Below are positions 1 to 5,704 of a DNA stretch of 11,869 nt, piece by piece (position 1 is the first letter of the stretch; the number at the start of each line of letters is the position of its first letter). Position numbers and translations under genes: made by a program. The notes beneath the pieces are model-generated. The model did not search any database, had not been told where the DNA came from, and worked only from the letters and a program-made list of their open reading frames with translations. Source of the DNA: Nitrosarchaeum sp. (GTDB lineage: Archaea > Thermoproteota > Nitrososphaeria > Nitrososphaerales > Nitrosopumilaceae); the NCBI GenBank assembly GCA_004297665.1, contig SCUP01000095.1, positions 1 through 11,869 on the forward strand, written 5' to 3'.

Positions 1-165
1 GCCAATGTCTATCTGTTTGTGTGGAGATAATTTCTCGTTGTAAACACGATCAAGTATAGGCTGATATGTTTTCATATGATCTTCATATGATTGTGGTTCT
101 GCAAAAGCATGTGGCATAGAAATTGCCAATACTACAATTGCAACCATCAAAAGTCTATTTTTCAT
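1..165 (-). CDS. Exported protein of unknown function (partial, 3' end outside window)
   Basis: The first 55 codons of a gene reading leftwards off the window edge. It starts with an ATG at 165-163 and opens with a clear signal peptide: Lys/Arg at positions 2-4, a hydrophobic core (LLMVAIVVLAI) and a likely signal-peptidase site after HAFA (residue 22). The short mature part that is visible (EPQSYEDHMKTYQPILD...) matches no family I know. The ATG overlaps the TGA stop of the Asp-box gene upstream in an ATGA arrangement, which suggests translational coupling in one operon. Its first codons and the bases before them almost copy those of the upstream gene (MKNRLL against MKTRLL). The product is inferred to act outside the membrane; its function is unknown. 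Confidence 0.75.
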   Translation of the reverse strand, partial: MKNRLLMVAIVVLAISMPHAFAEPQSYEDHMKTYQPILDRVYNEKLSPHKQIDIG

Positions 166-854
166 TTTCTAATCTCTGGAAAACTTGTTACCTCAAAAGT
201 ACCGTCTTTTCCATAGTCTACTGCCTTCCAAACTGTATACTGCCAATCTTTGTCATACATTTTCCAAGTAATGGTTACATTGTCTGCATCAACATCAATT
301 ATTGGTATTGCTCCTTCATTATACGGGTCTAGCTGCCAATCAACTTTAAAAATCAATTTTGGTTCAGAAAAAGTTTCTCCTCTATCATTGCTTTTTGAAT
401 ACCAAACCTCTCCTCTTGACTCTAGATCAATGTAAGTCAGATAAAGTGTCTCTCCATAATGTTTGATATCCGGTCTTGCACCATAAAATAACCTTTTTTT
501 CTCAAAAGTCTCACCCAAGTCTGTGGATTTTGCAAATGATAAGGTGGGTATGTCATATACCTCATCACGCCAGACAAGAATTACCTCTTTAGACATTAGA
601 ATTATTTTTGGTTCATGCGCATTTAGATTCGTCATACTCATGTCAATTGGCTCAGAAAATGTCTTGCCATAATCATCACTACGCGAAAACAAGACTCGAA
701 GATAGTAAATGTCATTTTCAAATTCAATGTTTTTTTGCCAGAATCTGTACTGGTATTTTTGGTCCATTCCAATATCTACAAAAGTTGTAATTGCCCATGT
801 AGACACAATGCCAATTACTATGATTCCAATTATTATCAAAAGTCTAGTCTTCAT
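162..854 (-). CDS. Membrane-anchored or secreted Asp-box (BNR/sialidase-like) repeat protein
   Basis: A 230-residue protein with an N-terminal hydrophobic stretch (residues 4-25) that acts as a signal or anchor, so the rest lies outside the cell. Three good Asp-box motifs of the S-x-D-x-G-x-T-F type are visible: near 59-66 (SDDYGKTF), 110-117 (STDLGETF) and 155-162 (SNDRGETF). A fourth, degenerate one lies near 215 (VDYGKDGTF). Spacing of about 45-55 residues fits beta-propeller blades as in sialidase-like folds. At 230 residues it is too short for a full six-bladed sialidase, and I see no catalytic Arg triad, so enzyme activity is not supported; sugar binding or adhesion is a guess. It sits 12 bases after the upstream exported-protein gene and overlaps the next gene by 4 bases, so the three probably form one operon. 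Confidence 0.85.
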   Translation of the reverse strand: MKTRLLIIIGIIVIGIVSTWAITTFVDIGMDQKYQYRFWQKNIEFENDIYYLRVLFSRSDDYGKTFSEPIDMSMTNLNAHEPKIILMSKEVILVWRDEVYDIPTLSFAKSTDLGETFEKKRLFYGARPDIKHYGETLYLTYIDLESRGEVWYSKSNDRGETFSEPKLIFKVDWQLDPYNEGAIPIIDVDADNVTITWKMYDKDWQYTVWKAVDYGKDGTFEVTSFPEIRK

Positions 855-866
855 TTTCTTTTAACT

Positions 867-1829
867 TCAGATTAGACAGCCACTTATAATTTCCAATTTA
901 GTGGAATTCTCTGCAAATTTGATCTGTAAAACTCGCATTTCATTTGTTGTCAAAATTTCATCATACCAAATTTCCTCACCATCAAGTATCACAAAAAATC
1001 TGTCATCAGGAGGATTGTCTAGATGAGGTGGGCAGTAATCCATTTTTGCATCAAGTAGATTTCGAGGCATACCAAGTACTAGATTGCCTTCATCAGCAGA
1101 ATCTATTTCCACCAATATGGAATTTGTATGGTTGCTAAAAGTCATATTTTTAATCATGCCGCCATTGATACCATATTCTACATCAAAGATTTTTTCATCT
1201 TTTGACACTTGAAAGACTAAAGGCGTCATTGGAAATTCAGAATTGATCATTTTCCAATCAAGTTTTTTAGTTTCAATCACACAAACTGTATATCTTTTAT
1301 CAGGACAAATTCCATCTTCACAAATTTTTAGATCAGTAAATTTACCGCCAATCAAAGAACATTGCAAATCTGAAATGTCCCTGCATCCGTTGTGTTCTTG
1401 ATGCCATTTTCCTCCATAGTTATTGCATAATGCCTCTGAGATATTATCTCCAGGCATTGCTAATCTCATTGTGGCCCATCCTCGCAATACAAGTTTACTT
1501 TCAGTATCTAGAGAAACACACGCAACTCTTATTCTGTCATATCTGATAGCAGGGACATTTCCCTCATTACATTTAACATCAACAAGTGCTATGCCTGATT
1601 TGATTTGTTTTAGTGGAGGCAATACATTTGAGACCAGATTTTTTTCATATAATTCAGTGCATTTTTCTCCATAGTACGGTTTACACCATTCCATAAACTC
1701 TTCAAATGTTTTTTCCTTCATGTCAAAGGGTAGTATGATAGAATGAATGTAAGGTTGTGTTGGATCATGTGTTGCAAAGGCAATTCCTGTAAATCCAATC
1801 AAAATTAACAGTAAAACAAGATATTTCAT
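867..1829 (-). CDS. Secreted Cys-rich protein of thaumarchaeal type, function unknown
   Basis: 320 residues from the ATG at 1829-1827. A longer frame back to 1922 exists, but it would bury the signal peptide (MKYLVLLLILIGFTGIAFA) 31 residues inside and overlap the HxlR gene, so the inner start is preferred. The mature protein has many cysteines, likely disulfides. A central segment (GIALVDVKC...RVACVS...KLVLRGWA) resembles a Cys-pair/RGW motif I associate with exported thaumarchaeal proteins. The C-terminal 45 residues (FVILDGEEIWYDE...VLQIKFAENSTKLEIISG) look like the beta-rich domain seen near the C-terminus of PEFG-type surface proteins, but no PEFG sorting signal or C-terminal helix follows. 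A TATA-like CTTTATG lies about 30 bases before the start, allowing a leaderless message; read-through from the HxlR gene is also possible. The family similarities are from memory. Confidence 0.8.
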   Translation of the reverse strand: MKYLVLLLILIGFTGIAFATHDPTQPYIHSIILPFDMKEKTFEEFMEWCKPYYGEKCTELYEKNLVSNVLPPLKQIKSGIALVDVKCNEGNVPAIRYDRIRVACVSLDTESKLVLRGWATMRLAMPGDNISEALCNNYGGKWHQEHNGCRDISDLQCSLIGGKFTDLKICEDGICPDKRYTVCVIETKKLDWKMINSEFPMTPLVFQVSKDEKIFDVEYGINGGMIKNMTFSNHTNSILVEIDSADEGNLVLGMPRNLLDAKMDYCPPHLDNPPDDRFFVILDGEEIWYDEILTTNEMRVLQIKFAENSTKLEIISGCLI

Positions 1830-1854
1830 TTTGATTAAATGATTTATCTGATGT

Positions 1855-1862
1855 TCATAAAG
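1855..1862 (-). promoter_or_regulatory. Possible TATA box for the exported-protein operon
   Basis: On the minus strand CTTTATGA is centred near 1858, about 29 bases before the ATG at 1829, the distance expected for a leaderless archaeal transcript. It lies just after the HxlR stop codon (1869-1867). The match to a consensus TATA box is only fair. Confidence 0.35.
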
Positions 1863-1866
1863 CGTT

Positions 1867-2256
1867 CTACTTTCCAAAAACTTGTTCAAGTGTTCGTGAC
1901 TTTCCATCTTTGAATACTTCACAGCTACAATACTTCATTGAAAATGCAGCCATCTGCATAATTATTGGTTTTAATGCTTTGCCTTTTTCAGTGACAGTAT
2001 ATTCTATTCTGATTGGTGTTTCGTTAAACACTGTTCTTTTGATCAGTTCGTTTTTTTCCATCTCTTTTAGCCTGACTGAAAGTGTCTTTGGATTAATTCC
2101 TTCAATTGATTCTAAAAACTCGTTGAATCTACTTTGACCAAGCAACGTAATGTTTCGCAGAATGTGGATAGTGAATTTTTTTCCAATAATTTTAAAAGTA
2201 TTATCAACGGGACAACATTGTATCTGATCTGATATTGCTTTTAGTTCCTGTGGCAT
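1867..2256 (-). CDS. HxlR-family winged-helix transcriptional regulator
   Basis: 129 residues from the ATG at 2256; a TTG one codon upstream is the other possible start. The HxlR pattern is clear along its length: N-terminal CCPVDNTFKIIGKKFTIHILRN, then the recognition region RFNEFLESIEGINPKTLSVRLKEME, then the wing and following strand RIEYTVTEKGKALKPII. Length is normal for the family, which binds palindromic DNA as a dimer. Four cysteines, two adjacent near residue 14 and two in CSC near residue 110, are notable, because some HxlR proteins sense thiol-reactive compounds or redox state through cysteines; a metal-sensing role is equally possible. The gene is divergent from the SEC-C protein gene and shares with it an intergenic region holding a strong palindrome, its likely operator. 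Confidence 0.9.
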   Translation of the reverse strand: MPQELKAISDQIQCCPVDNTFKIIGKKFTIHILRNITLLGQSRFNEFLESIEGINPKTLSVRLKEMEKNELIKRTVFNETPIRIEYTVTEKGKALKPIIMQMAAFSMKYCSCEVFKDGKSRTLEQVFGK

Positions 2257-2285
2257 CAACTTACCAAAACCTCATCCACTTTCTT

Positions 2286-2342
2286 GATAGTAACTTTCTA
2301 ATTAATATACTTACCTTTCTATAGTAACTATAAGAAAGTAAC
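2286..2342. promoter_or_regulatory. Shared divergent promoter with palindromic HxlR operator candidate
   Basis: The interval between the HxlR and SEC-C genes contains TATAGTAACTATA (2320-2332), a 13-base palindrome with one central base, flanked by TTTC (2316-2319) and, after one extra A, GAAA (2334-2337). The hexamer AGTAAC occurs three times: 2289-2294, 2323-2328 and 2337-2342. The copy at 2289 is in the extended form TAGTAACTTTCT and lies on the HxlR side; the main palindrome lies between a TATA-like TTAATATAC (2303-2310) and the SEC-C start at 2343. This layout would let one dimeric repressor block both directions. The palindrome is seen directly; the binding protein is inferred from position. 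Confidence 0.6.
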
Positions 2343-2684
2343 ATGGAATGCAATGATGGAACATGTAAAACAGAAAACCAAGAAAATTGTGCCTGTGGTT
2401 CTAGCAAATCATACGATGATTGTTGTGGATGCGAGACAATGGATCCAATACAACATGCTATGATGGGCTGGCACAAGGCATTTTTTGCAGCACACCATGA
2501 TGCAATGGCTGAAAGAATGAGAAAGAGAATAGAAACTGCATACGGACCAACAATGGACAAGGCAGCAGATGCTGTCTTTGAAGCAATTGGAAAGATGTGG
2601 GGCTCTATGCTTACTCAATCTGAGGCAAAAAAAGAAGTTGCATCAAAGTTGCAAAAAATATTTTCTGAAGCAAATAGGAAGTAA
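2343..2684 (+). CDS. Small SEC-C zinc-motif protein with helical C-terminal part
   Basis: 113 residues from the ATG at 2343. The N-terminal 30 residues hold seven cysteines: C3, C8, C16, C18, C27, C28 and C30. The stretch CACGSSKSYDDCCG (16-29) closely follows the SEC-C zinc-binding motif (CPCGSGKKYKKCCG in typical members), with the usual eight residues between the Cys pairs. This motif is best known from the SecA C-terminus and also occurs in many unrelated small proteins. Residues 33-113 look mostly helical and Lys/Glu/Ala-rich, with Met and His in an early segment (HAMMGWHKAFFAAHHDAMAERM) that could bind metal. I do not recognise the helical part. Control by the divergent HxlR regulator is likely from the shared palindrome. 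The job could be metal handling or stress response; neither is shown by the sequence. Confidence 0.8.
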   Translation: MECNDGTCKTENQENCACGSSKSYDDCCGCETMDPIQHAMMGWHKAFFAAHHDAMAERMRKRIETAYGPTMDKAADAVFEAIGKMWGSMLTQSEAKKEVASKLQKIFSEANRK

Positions 2685-2687
2685 AAT

Positions 2688-2707
2688 TCCTTTTTTTCTT
2701 TTTTTAT
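2688..2707 (+). terminator. T-rich terminator after the SEC-C gene
   Basis: Directly after the TAA stop comes a long pyrimidine tract made mostly of runs of T broken by single C and A bases. Archaeal RNA polymerase can stop on such T-tracts without a strong hairpin. The next gene on this side is convergent and ends at 2820. Confidence 0.5.
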
Positions 2708-2819
2708 TTAGTCTTTTATTCTCTCCATTCAAGAGTAAAAAGCACTTTTTTATACCAAGAACACTACATCGGTCTAGACGAATTCAAATTAAAAATGGGA
2801 GTGATTGGACTCAAATGGG

Positions 2820-3167
2820 TTATCCATTGTAATAATAACTGTTCCACATGGAATTATTTCGTAACGCTGAACCTTTTGGGATCGACATGTAATTCTTAAA
2901 CAATGTTGATTCCGCATGCCAATCGAGATAGTCAGTTTTCGATATGCTATGTGATAGCATATTGACACTTTCAATTTTCATATAACGTGGACAAGTAGAA
3001 TCGTGGTGATAACCGGGGGTATATGGTCTTACATTACAATACATACAATCACAATCAAAAGCATCGTCAAGTGGGGCTGTTGGATCGGAGGTATATCGTG
3101 GGCAATTCATCTTATGATGAAGACCTGGCAAATGTGAATCAGCATCACAATGTTTGCATATGGCCAT
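2820..3167 (-). CDS. Small protein with two tandem CxxC-PGxHH-CPRY zinc-type motifs
   Basis: 115 residues from the ATG at 3167. Starts at 3185 and 3182 are in frame, but a TATA box at 3200-3191 puts transcription start near 3169, which favours the shorter form (MAICKHC). The N-terminal half holds two copies of one motif, 37 residues apart. Copy 1 has C4-x2-C7, P14-G15, H17-H18, and C22-P-R-Y25. Copy 2 has C41-x2-C44, P51-G52, H54-H55, and C59-P-R-Y62. Spacing inside the copies is identical, so this is an internal duplication. Each copy offers two Cys, a His pair and a third Cys, suitable for one zinc or other metal ion. The C-terminal 50 residues are plain and unrecognised. I know no named family with this pattern. 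Nucleic-acid binding or metal binding are possible roles. Confidence 0.75.
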   Translation of the reverse strand: MAICKHCDADSHLPGLHHKMNCPRYTSDPTAPLDDAFDCDCMYCNVRPYTPGYHHDSTCPRYMKIESVNMLSHSISKTDYLDWHAESTLFKNYMSIPKGSALRNNSMWNSYYYNG

Positions 3168-3190
3168 GTGACATAATAACATCATTCTAA

Positions 3191-3200
3191 TATATAAAAA
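3191..3200 (-). promoter_or_regulatory. TATA box of the tandem Cys/His protein gene
   Basis: On the minus strand TTTTTATATA is a strong archaeal TATA box. Its centre near 3195 predicts transcription start at about 3169, two bases before the ATG at 3167, so the message is leaderless or nearly so. It decides the start codon against the in-frame ATGs at 3185 and 3182. Confidence 0.65.
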
Positions 3201-3245
3201 TACAGTTCAATGAAACTGATTTTTCTAAATTAGATCAAAAATGGA

Positions 3246-3338
3246 TAGGTGGTTAATTCAATACCATAAACTTGAATACGATCTTAACACGTTAAAACTT
3301 AAATTTAGAATTAATCCTGTAAAATAGGAAACCACCTA
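3246..3338. repeat. Inverted repeat with 9-bp arms in the divergent intergenic region
   Basis: TAGGTGGTT (3246-3254) and AACCACCTA (3330-3338) are exact complements separated by 75 AT-rich bases. The arms are GC-richer than their surroundings. The region lies between two divergent TATA boxes (3191-3200 minus, 3384-3392 plus), so this could be a pair of regulator sites, a long-loop RNA hairpin, or chance. Confidence 0.35.
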
Positions 3339-3383
3339 AATTCTGTTATCGGGTTTATTGGATGGTCATGTGGTAGCTTCTGT

Positions 3384-3392
3384 CTTTATATC
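3384..3392 (+). promoter_or_regulatory. TATA box of the 332-residue orphan gene
   Basis: CTTTATATC is a near-consensus archaeal TATA box centred at 3388, 27 bases before the ATG at 3415. This predicts a leaderless message and shows that the in-frame TTG at 3358 is not the start. Confidence 0.7.
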
Positions 3393-3414
3393 AATTAATC
3401 ACGTAATAGTAAAT

Positions 3415-4413
3415 ATGAAAAGATGGTGTGGTAAATCAAGAATAATAAAATTTAATCACTCCATAAAAGATCACTCTTCACCATTTCCAGTATACTGTGA
3501 CTCTGTAATCACCAAAGAATATCAGGGAGTCATTAAAATAATCCGAACAAACAAAGGCAAAGCCACAAAATACGAGAGACGTAGTACAGTGATATTTCCC
3601 GCAGACAAATATTCGTCATTAGATGATATTTATCACATTTTAAGTGCAGGAAGACAAGAATTAATTCTAAAAAATATTAAATTAGTTGATAAATTCTGTG
3701 TCAATGATAAAAACAAAGAATACATTTTCTGTGATGTAATTGAAACCATAGAACGTTCTAATCCAAAAATTAAAAAAATTTTCATTGATCAAAAAATTCG
3801 TTATTATCCCGAGATATTAGATATAGTTGGATTGGAAGTTTATGTTACTGAAGAATGGGGTGATAAAGAATTGATAATAAAGCAATTTTTGGAACAACAT
3901 GGTAAACTAGAGACTATAGATGATTTTTCCCACAAATCAAGAGAAATTCGCAGTACTTTTCGCCTATTGGTAATTCGCCACGCCGTATTTCTATTTGCTG
4001 AGAGTTGTAAAAATACAGATCTTTCTAGAACAATTAAGTCCAATATCCTTGGTCCACTTGATCTTGTTCTTACTGATGCCATTTTTAATGCACAATTAGT
4101 GACTGATAAGAGATTTGAAAAACTATCAAGAATTACAAGGAAAGAAATAGTGAGAACTAGAAGATTAAAAGAACTAATGACAGAAAAAAAGATCAAGAAC
4201 ATTAATCGCGGTATTGAAGAATTAAGTAAAGAACTTAAAATTGCAAACAAATCAGTAAGAAGATCTTGCACTTCAATGTTCAAAAAATTTGAATTTACAA
4301 TTATAGATTTATTAGATGAAAAACATAAAGAACATGCCACATACATTAGCGAGCAGATAATTAAACGGTTAAATGTTCTACAAAAAGCTTACAAATGTTT
4401 TAAATGTGAATAG
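3415..4413 (+). CDS. Orphan protein, 332 residues, Lys-rich with predicted coiled coil, function unknown
   Basis: The frame is open from a TTG at 3358, but the TATA box at 3384-3392 sits inside that extension and points to the ATG at 3415. I do not recognise the protein. There is no signal peptide or membrane helix. The N-terminal third (MKRWCGKSRI... to about residue 75) looks like mixed alpha/beta; the C-terminal third (roughly residues 225-320) is strongly charged and helical, with heptad-like stretches (RRLKELMTEKKIKNINRGIEEL) typical of a coiled coil, and the protein ends in CFKCE, a CxxC pair. By eye it uses more AAA, ATT and AAT codons than its neighbours, which may mean recent gain by transfer. 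A short T-tract follows the stop. It stands alone, so context gives no clue to its job. Confidence 0.75.
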   Translation: MKRWCGKSRIIKFNHSIKDHSSPFPVYCDSVITKEYQGVIKIIRTNKGKATKYERRSTVIFPADKYSSLDDIYHILSAGRQELILKNIKLVDKFCVNDKNKEYIFCDVIETIERSNPKIKKIFIDQKIRYYPEILDIVGLEVYVTEEWGDKELIIKQFLEQHGKLETIDDFSHKSREIRSTFRLLVIRHAVFLFAESCKNTDLSRTIKSNILGPLDLVLTDAIFNAQLVTDKRFEKLSRITRKEIVRTRRLKELMTEKKIKNINRGIEELSKELKIANKSVRRSCTSMFKKFEFTIIDLLDEKHKEHATYISEQIIKRLNVLQKAYKCFKCE

Positions 4414-4428
4414 TTTTTTTTATTTTTC
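4414..4428 (+). terminator. T-rich terminator after the orphan gene
   Basis: The TAG stop is followed at once by a run of eight T, an A and five more T. No clear hairpin precedes it, which is usual for archaeal T-tract termination. Confidence 0.45.
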
Positions 4429-4498
4429 AAAAACATCAAGCTACTAATTAGATATAGATACTAAACCACTACAGCTTCCAACAACACTGTCATATAAT

Positions 4499-4810
4499 AT
4501 GAACAATTTGCGCGTATGTTACGTGGAGGTGATAAAAATCCAACAAACAAAAAAAATCATTATGATAGCAATCATAGCAGGATTATCTATCATAAGCTAT
4601 CCAACCCTACTTGAACCAATCTTTAAAGATACAATTTCCTGTCTTATCCATCAAAAACCACTCCCATCACATTGTATCAACTCAACACCATACATGATAT
4701 TTGGTTCTTGGTGGGGTTCGGTTGGCAATTGGTGGGCAAGAAATAGCTGGCATCTTGGGGACAACATGCATTACTTCCATCCATCGTTGCCATTCATAAG
4801 ACACTATTAA
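4499..4810 (+). CDS. Small Trp-rich membrane protein of unknown function
   Basis: 103 residues from the ATG at 4499. The start is uncertain: a TATA-like CATATAAT touches this ATG and would place transcription start near 4521, which fits a leaderless GTG start at 4523 (95 residues); an ATG at 4562 is a third choice. A Shine-Dalgarno-like GGAGGTGAT lies at 4525-4533 but has no start codon at a suitable distance. One membrane helix is clear (IIMIAIIAGLSIISYPTLL), preceded by positive residues, so the C-terminal part is probably outside. That part has two cysteines (in SCLIH and SHCIN) and a Trp cluster (SWWGSVGNWWARNSWH) ending in His/Tyr/Pro-rich sequence. The two Cys may form a disulfide. I know no family for it. 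It ends right before a hairpin terminator, which supports a real transcribed gene. Confidence 0.6.
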   Translation: MNNLRVCYVEVIKIQQTKKIIMIAIIAGLSIISYPTLLEPIFKDTISCLIHQKPLPSHCINSTPYMIFGSWWGSVGNWWARNSWHLGDNMHYFHPSLPFIRHY

Positions 4811-4811
4811 T

Positions 4812-4834
4812 ACCGCATCTAGCGGTTTTTTTTT
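4812..4834 (+). terminator. Hairpin plus T-tract terminator
   Basis: ACCGC (4812-4816), loop ATCTA, GCGGT (4822-4826), followed by a run of nine T starting at 4826. It begins two bases after the stop codon of the small membrane protein. This is the most classical intrinsic terminator in the window. Confidence 0.75.
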
Positions 4835-4839
4835 CTTTT

Positions 4840-4861
4840 AATTAGGATCACAGTCCTAATT
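4840..4861. repeat. 8-bp perfect hairpin in the intergenic region
   Basis: AATTAGGA (4840-4847) and TCCTAATT (4854-4861) are exact complements around a 6-base loop, directly after the terminator T-tract. It could be a second terminator hairpin, a transcript 3' end stabiliser, or a regulator site. Confidence 0.45.
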
Positions 4862-4938
4862 TCTCCAAATGTTGATTGATTTTGCGATCAGAGTAATTTA
4901 GTTGAAAGTATTACTTTTTAATCATAACTTCCATTATG

Positions 4939-4993
4939 AGTCAAACGTGAGGCTCTTGTCTATACCCCAGCACTTCATCATTGGGGTATAGAC
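4939..4993 (+). ncRNA. Structured dispersed element, copy 1 (possible small RNA)
   Basis: The element begins AGTCAAAC, has GGCT a few bases on, and then a perfect 12-bp stem: GTCTATACCCCA (4958-4969) with TGGGGTATAGAC (4982-4993) around a 12-base loop starting GCA. The stem is far more GC-rich than the AT-rich surroundings. A second copy at 11249-11305 shares the order of blocks, and one stem pair differs by a compensatory change (G-C here, A-T there). TACTTTTTAATC about 26 bases before AGTCAAAC could be a TATA box, and a T-rich run follows near 5014-5020. The strand is not settled, because the stem is symmetric. A small RNA, a mobile mini-element or a protein-bound DNA palindrome are all possible. 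Confidence 0.5.
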
Positions 4994-5186
4994 GGAGGGT
5001 TAGAATTGTCACTATTTTTCTTCCAGAAATAGGTAGAGATAAGGAAGTAATCCGAAAATAAAGACATAACTTAGTTTTTTTCAATTTTAATTGATCATTT
5101 TTTGTTGATATCTTAACTTGTCCATATTTTATCAAATTTATAAAATTAAATTGAAAAAATCTCAGTTTTTGATCCTAGTCTCAGAT

Positions 5187-5222
5187 GTGAAAATCTTGAT
5201 CATTCCTTTATATGATTTTCAC
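5187..5222. promoter_or_regulatory. Inverted repeat flanking a TATA-like box
   Basis: GTGAAAATC (5187-5195) and GATTTTCAC (5214-5222) are exact 9-bp complements. Between them lies CCTTTATATG (5205-5214), a good TATA-box match on the plus strand. A regulator binding both arms could control a transcript starting near 5236. No convincing gene follows there, so the target is unknown. Confidence 0.4.
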
Positions 5223-5704
5223 GTATTAACCTTGGTAACAGCCAACTAGAAAGAAAATGATTTGCGTGATCAAATCAAGGGGAGGTCTTAGGATCACTCT
5301 ATATCTGGAAGACTGTTATCATCATATCATTCTGCCTTGAATCGGAGAAAAGCATGTTATTTAGATTCTTAATAATTTGAATATCATCTACGTAACAACA
5401 CATAATGATTTATCATAAAAATAGAATCATTTGAAAACTTTGGGCTTTATTGCATAAAGCAACTTCAGTAATTATCAATATTACGAGGGACTTTGTTCGA
5501 TACTCACACAACATCTTTTTTCTAGATCTATCATGATGTAATGCCACCATTTTTAGAATTAAAGATATTCAGTATTACCAGTGTCAACAGGAGTTTGTAG
5601 TTTTTTAGAATTTGAAATTATAGTTGTTCCTCAGACAAATATCATATCTGATAATCTGAAATTAGTTTAAAACAATTAAACAGGTAATGAATTAAGGTAA
5701 AATC

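Larger units (their letters stand above)
4835..5704. other. Long gene-poor region with hairpins
   Basis: About 870 bases without a convincing protein gene. It holds the perfect hairpin at 4840-4861, the first copy of the structured element (4939-4993), a perfect inverted repeat around a TATA-like box (5187-5222), and the small hairpin GCTTTAT-TGC-ATAAAGC (5444-5460). The only longer frame (4941-5135, minus) reads through the structured hairpin and is not credible. A 27-codon frame starts at 5257 on the plus strand but lacks support. The last 100 bases should carry the promoter of the CBS gene at 5705; GTTTAAAAC (5665-5673) is a weak TATA candidate. Confidence 0.6.

Noticed and set aside
1830..1922. 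N-terminal extension of the secreted Cys-rich protein
   Set aside because: It would place 31 polar residues before a classic signal peptide and overlap the HxlR gene; the inner ATG at 1829 is better.
2569..2832. Plus-strand frame over the SEC-C gene end and the following spacer
   Set aside because: It runs through the T-tract terminator and has no start signal.
3840..4346. 168-codon minus-strand frame opposite the orphan protein
   Set aside because: Shadow of the plus-strand gene, which has the promoter and terminator.
4525..4533. Shine-Dalgarno-like GGAGGTGAT as ribosome site of the small membrane protein
   Set aside because: The next ATG (4562) is 28 bases away and no start codon lies at a normal spacing; it is more likely coding sequence.
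4941..5135. 64-codon minus-strand open frame
   Set aside because: It reads through the structured hairpin at 4958-4993, has biased composition and no promoter or family resemblance.
5257..5340. 27-codon frame starting MICVIKSRGG
   Set aside because: Short and without family match; the TATA box upstream is too far for a leaderless start, so it is mentioned only as a possible target of that promoter.
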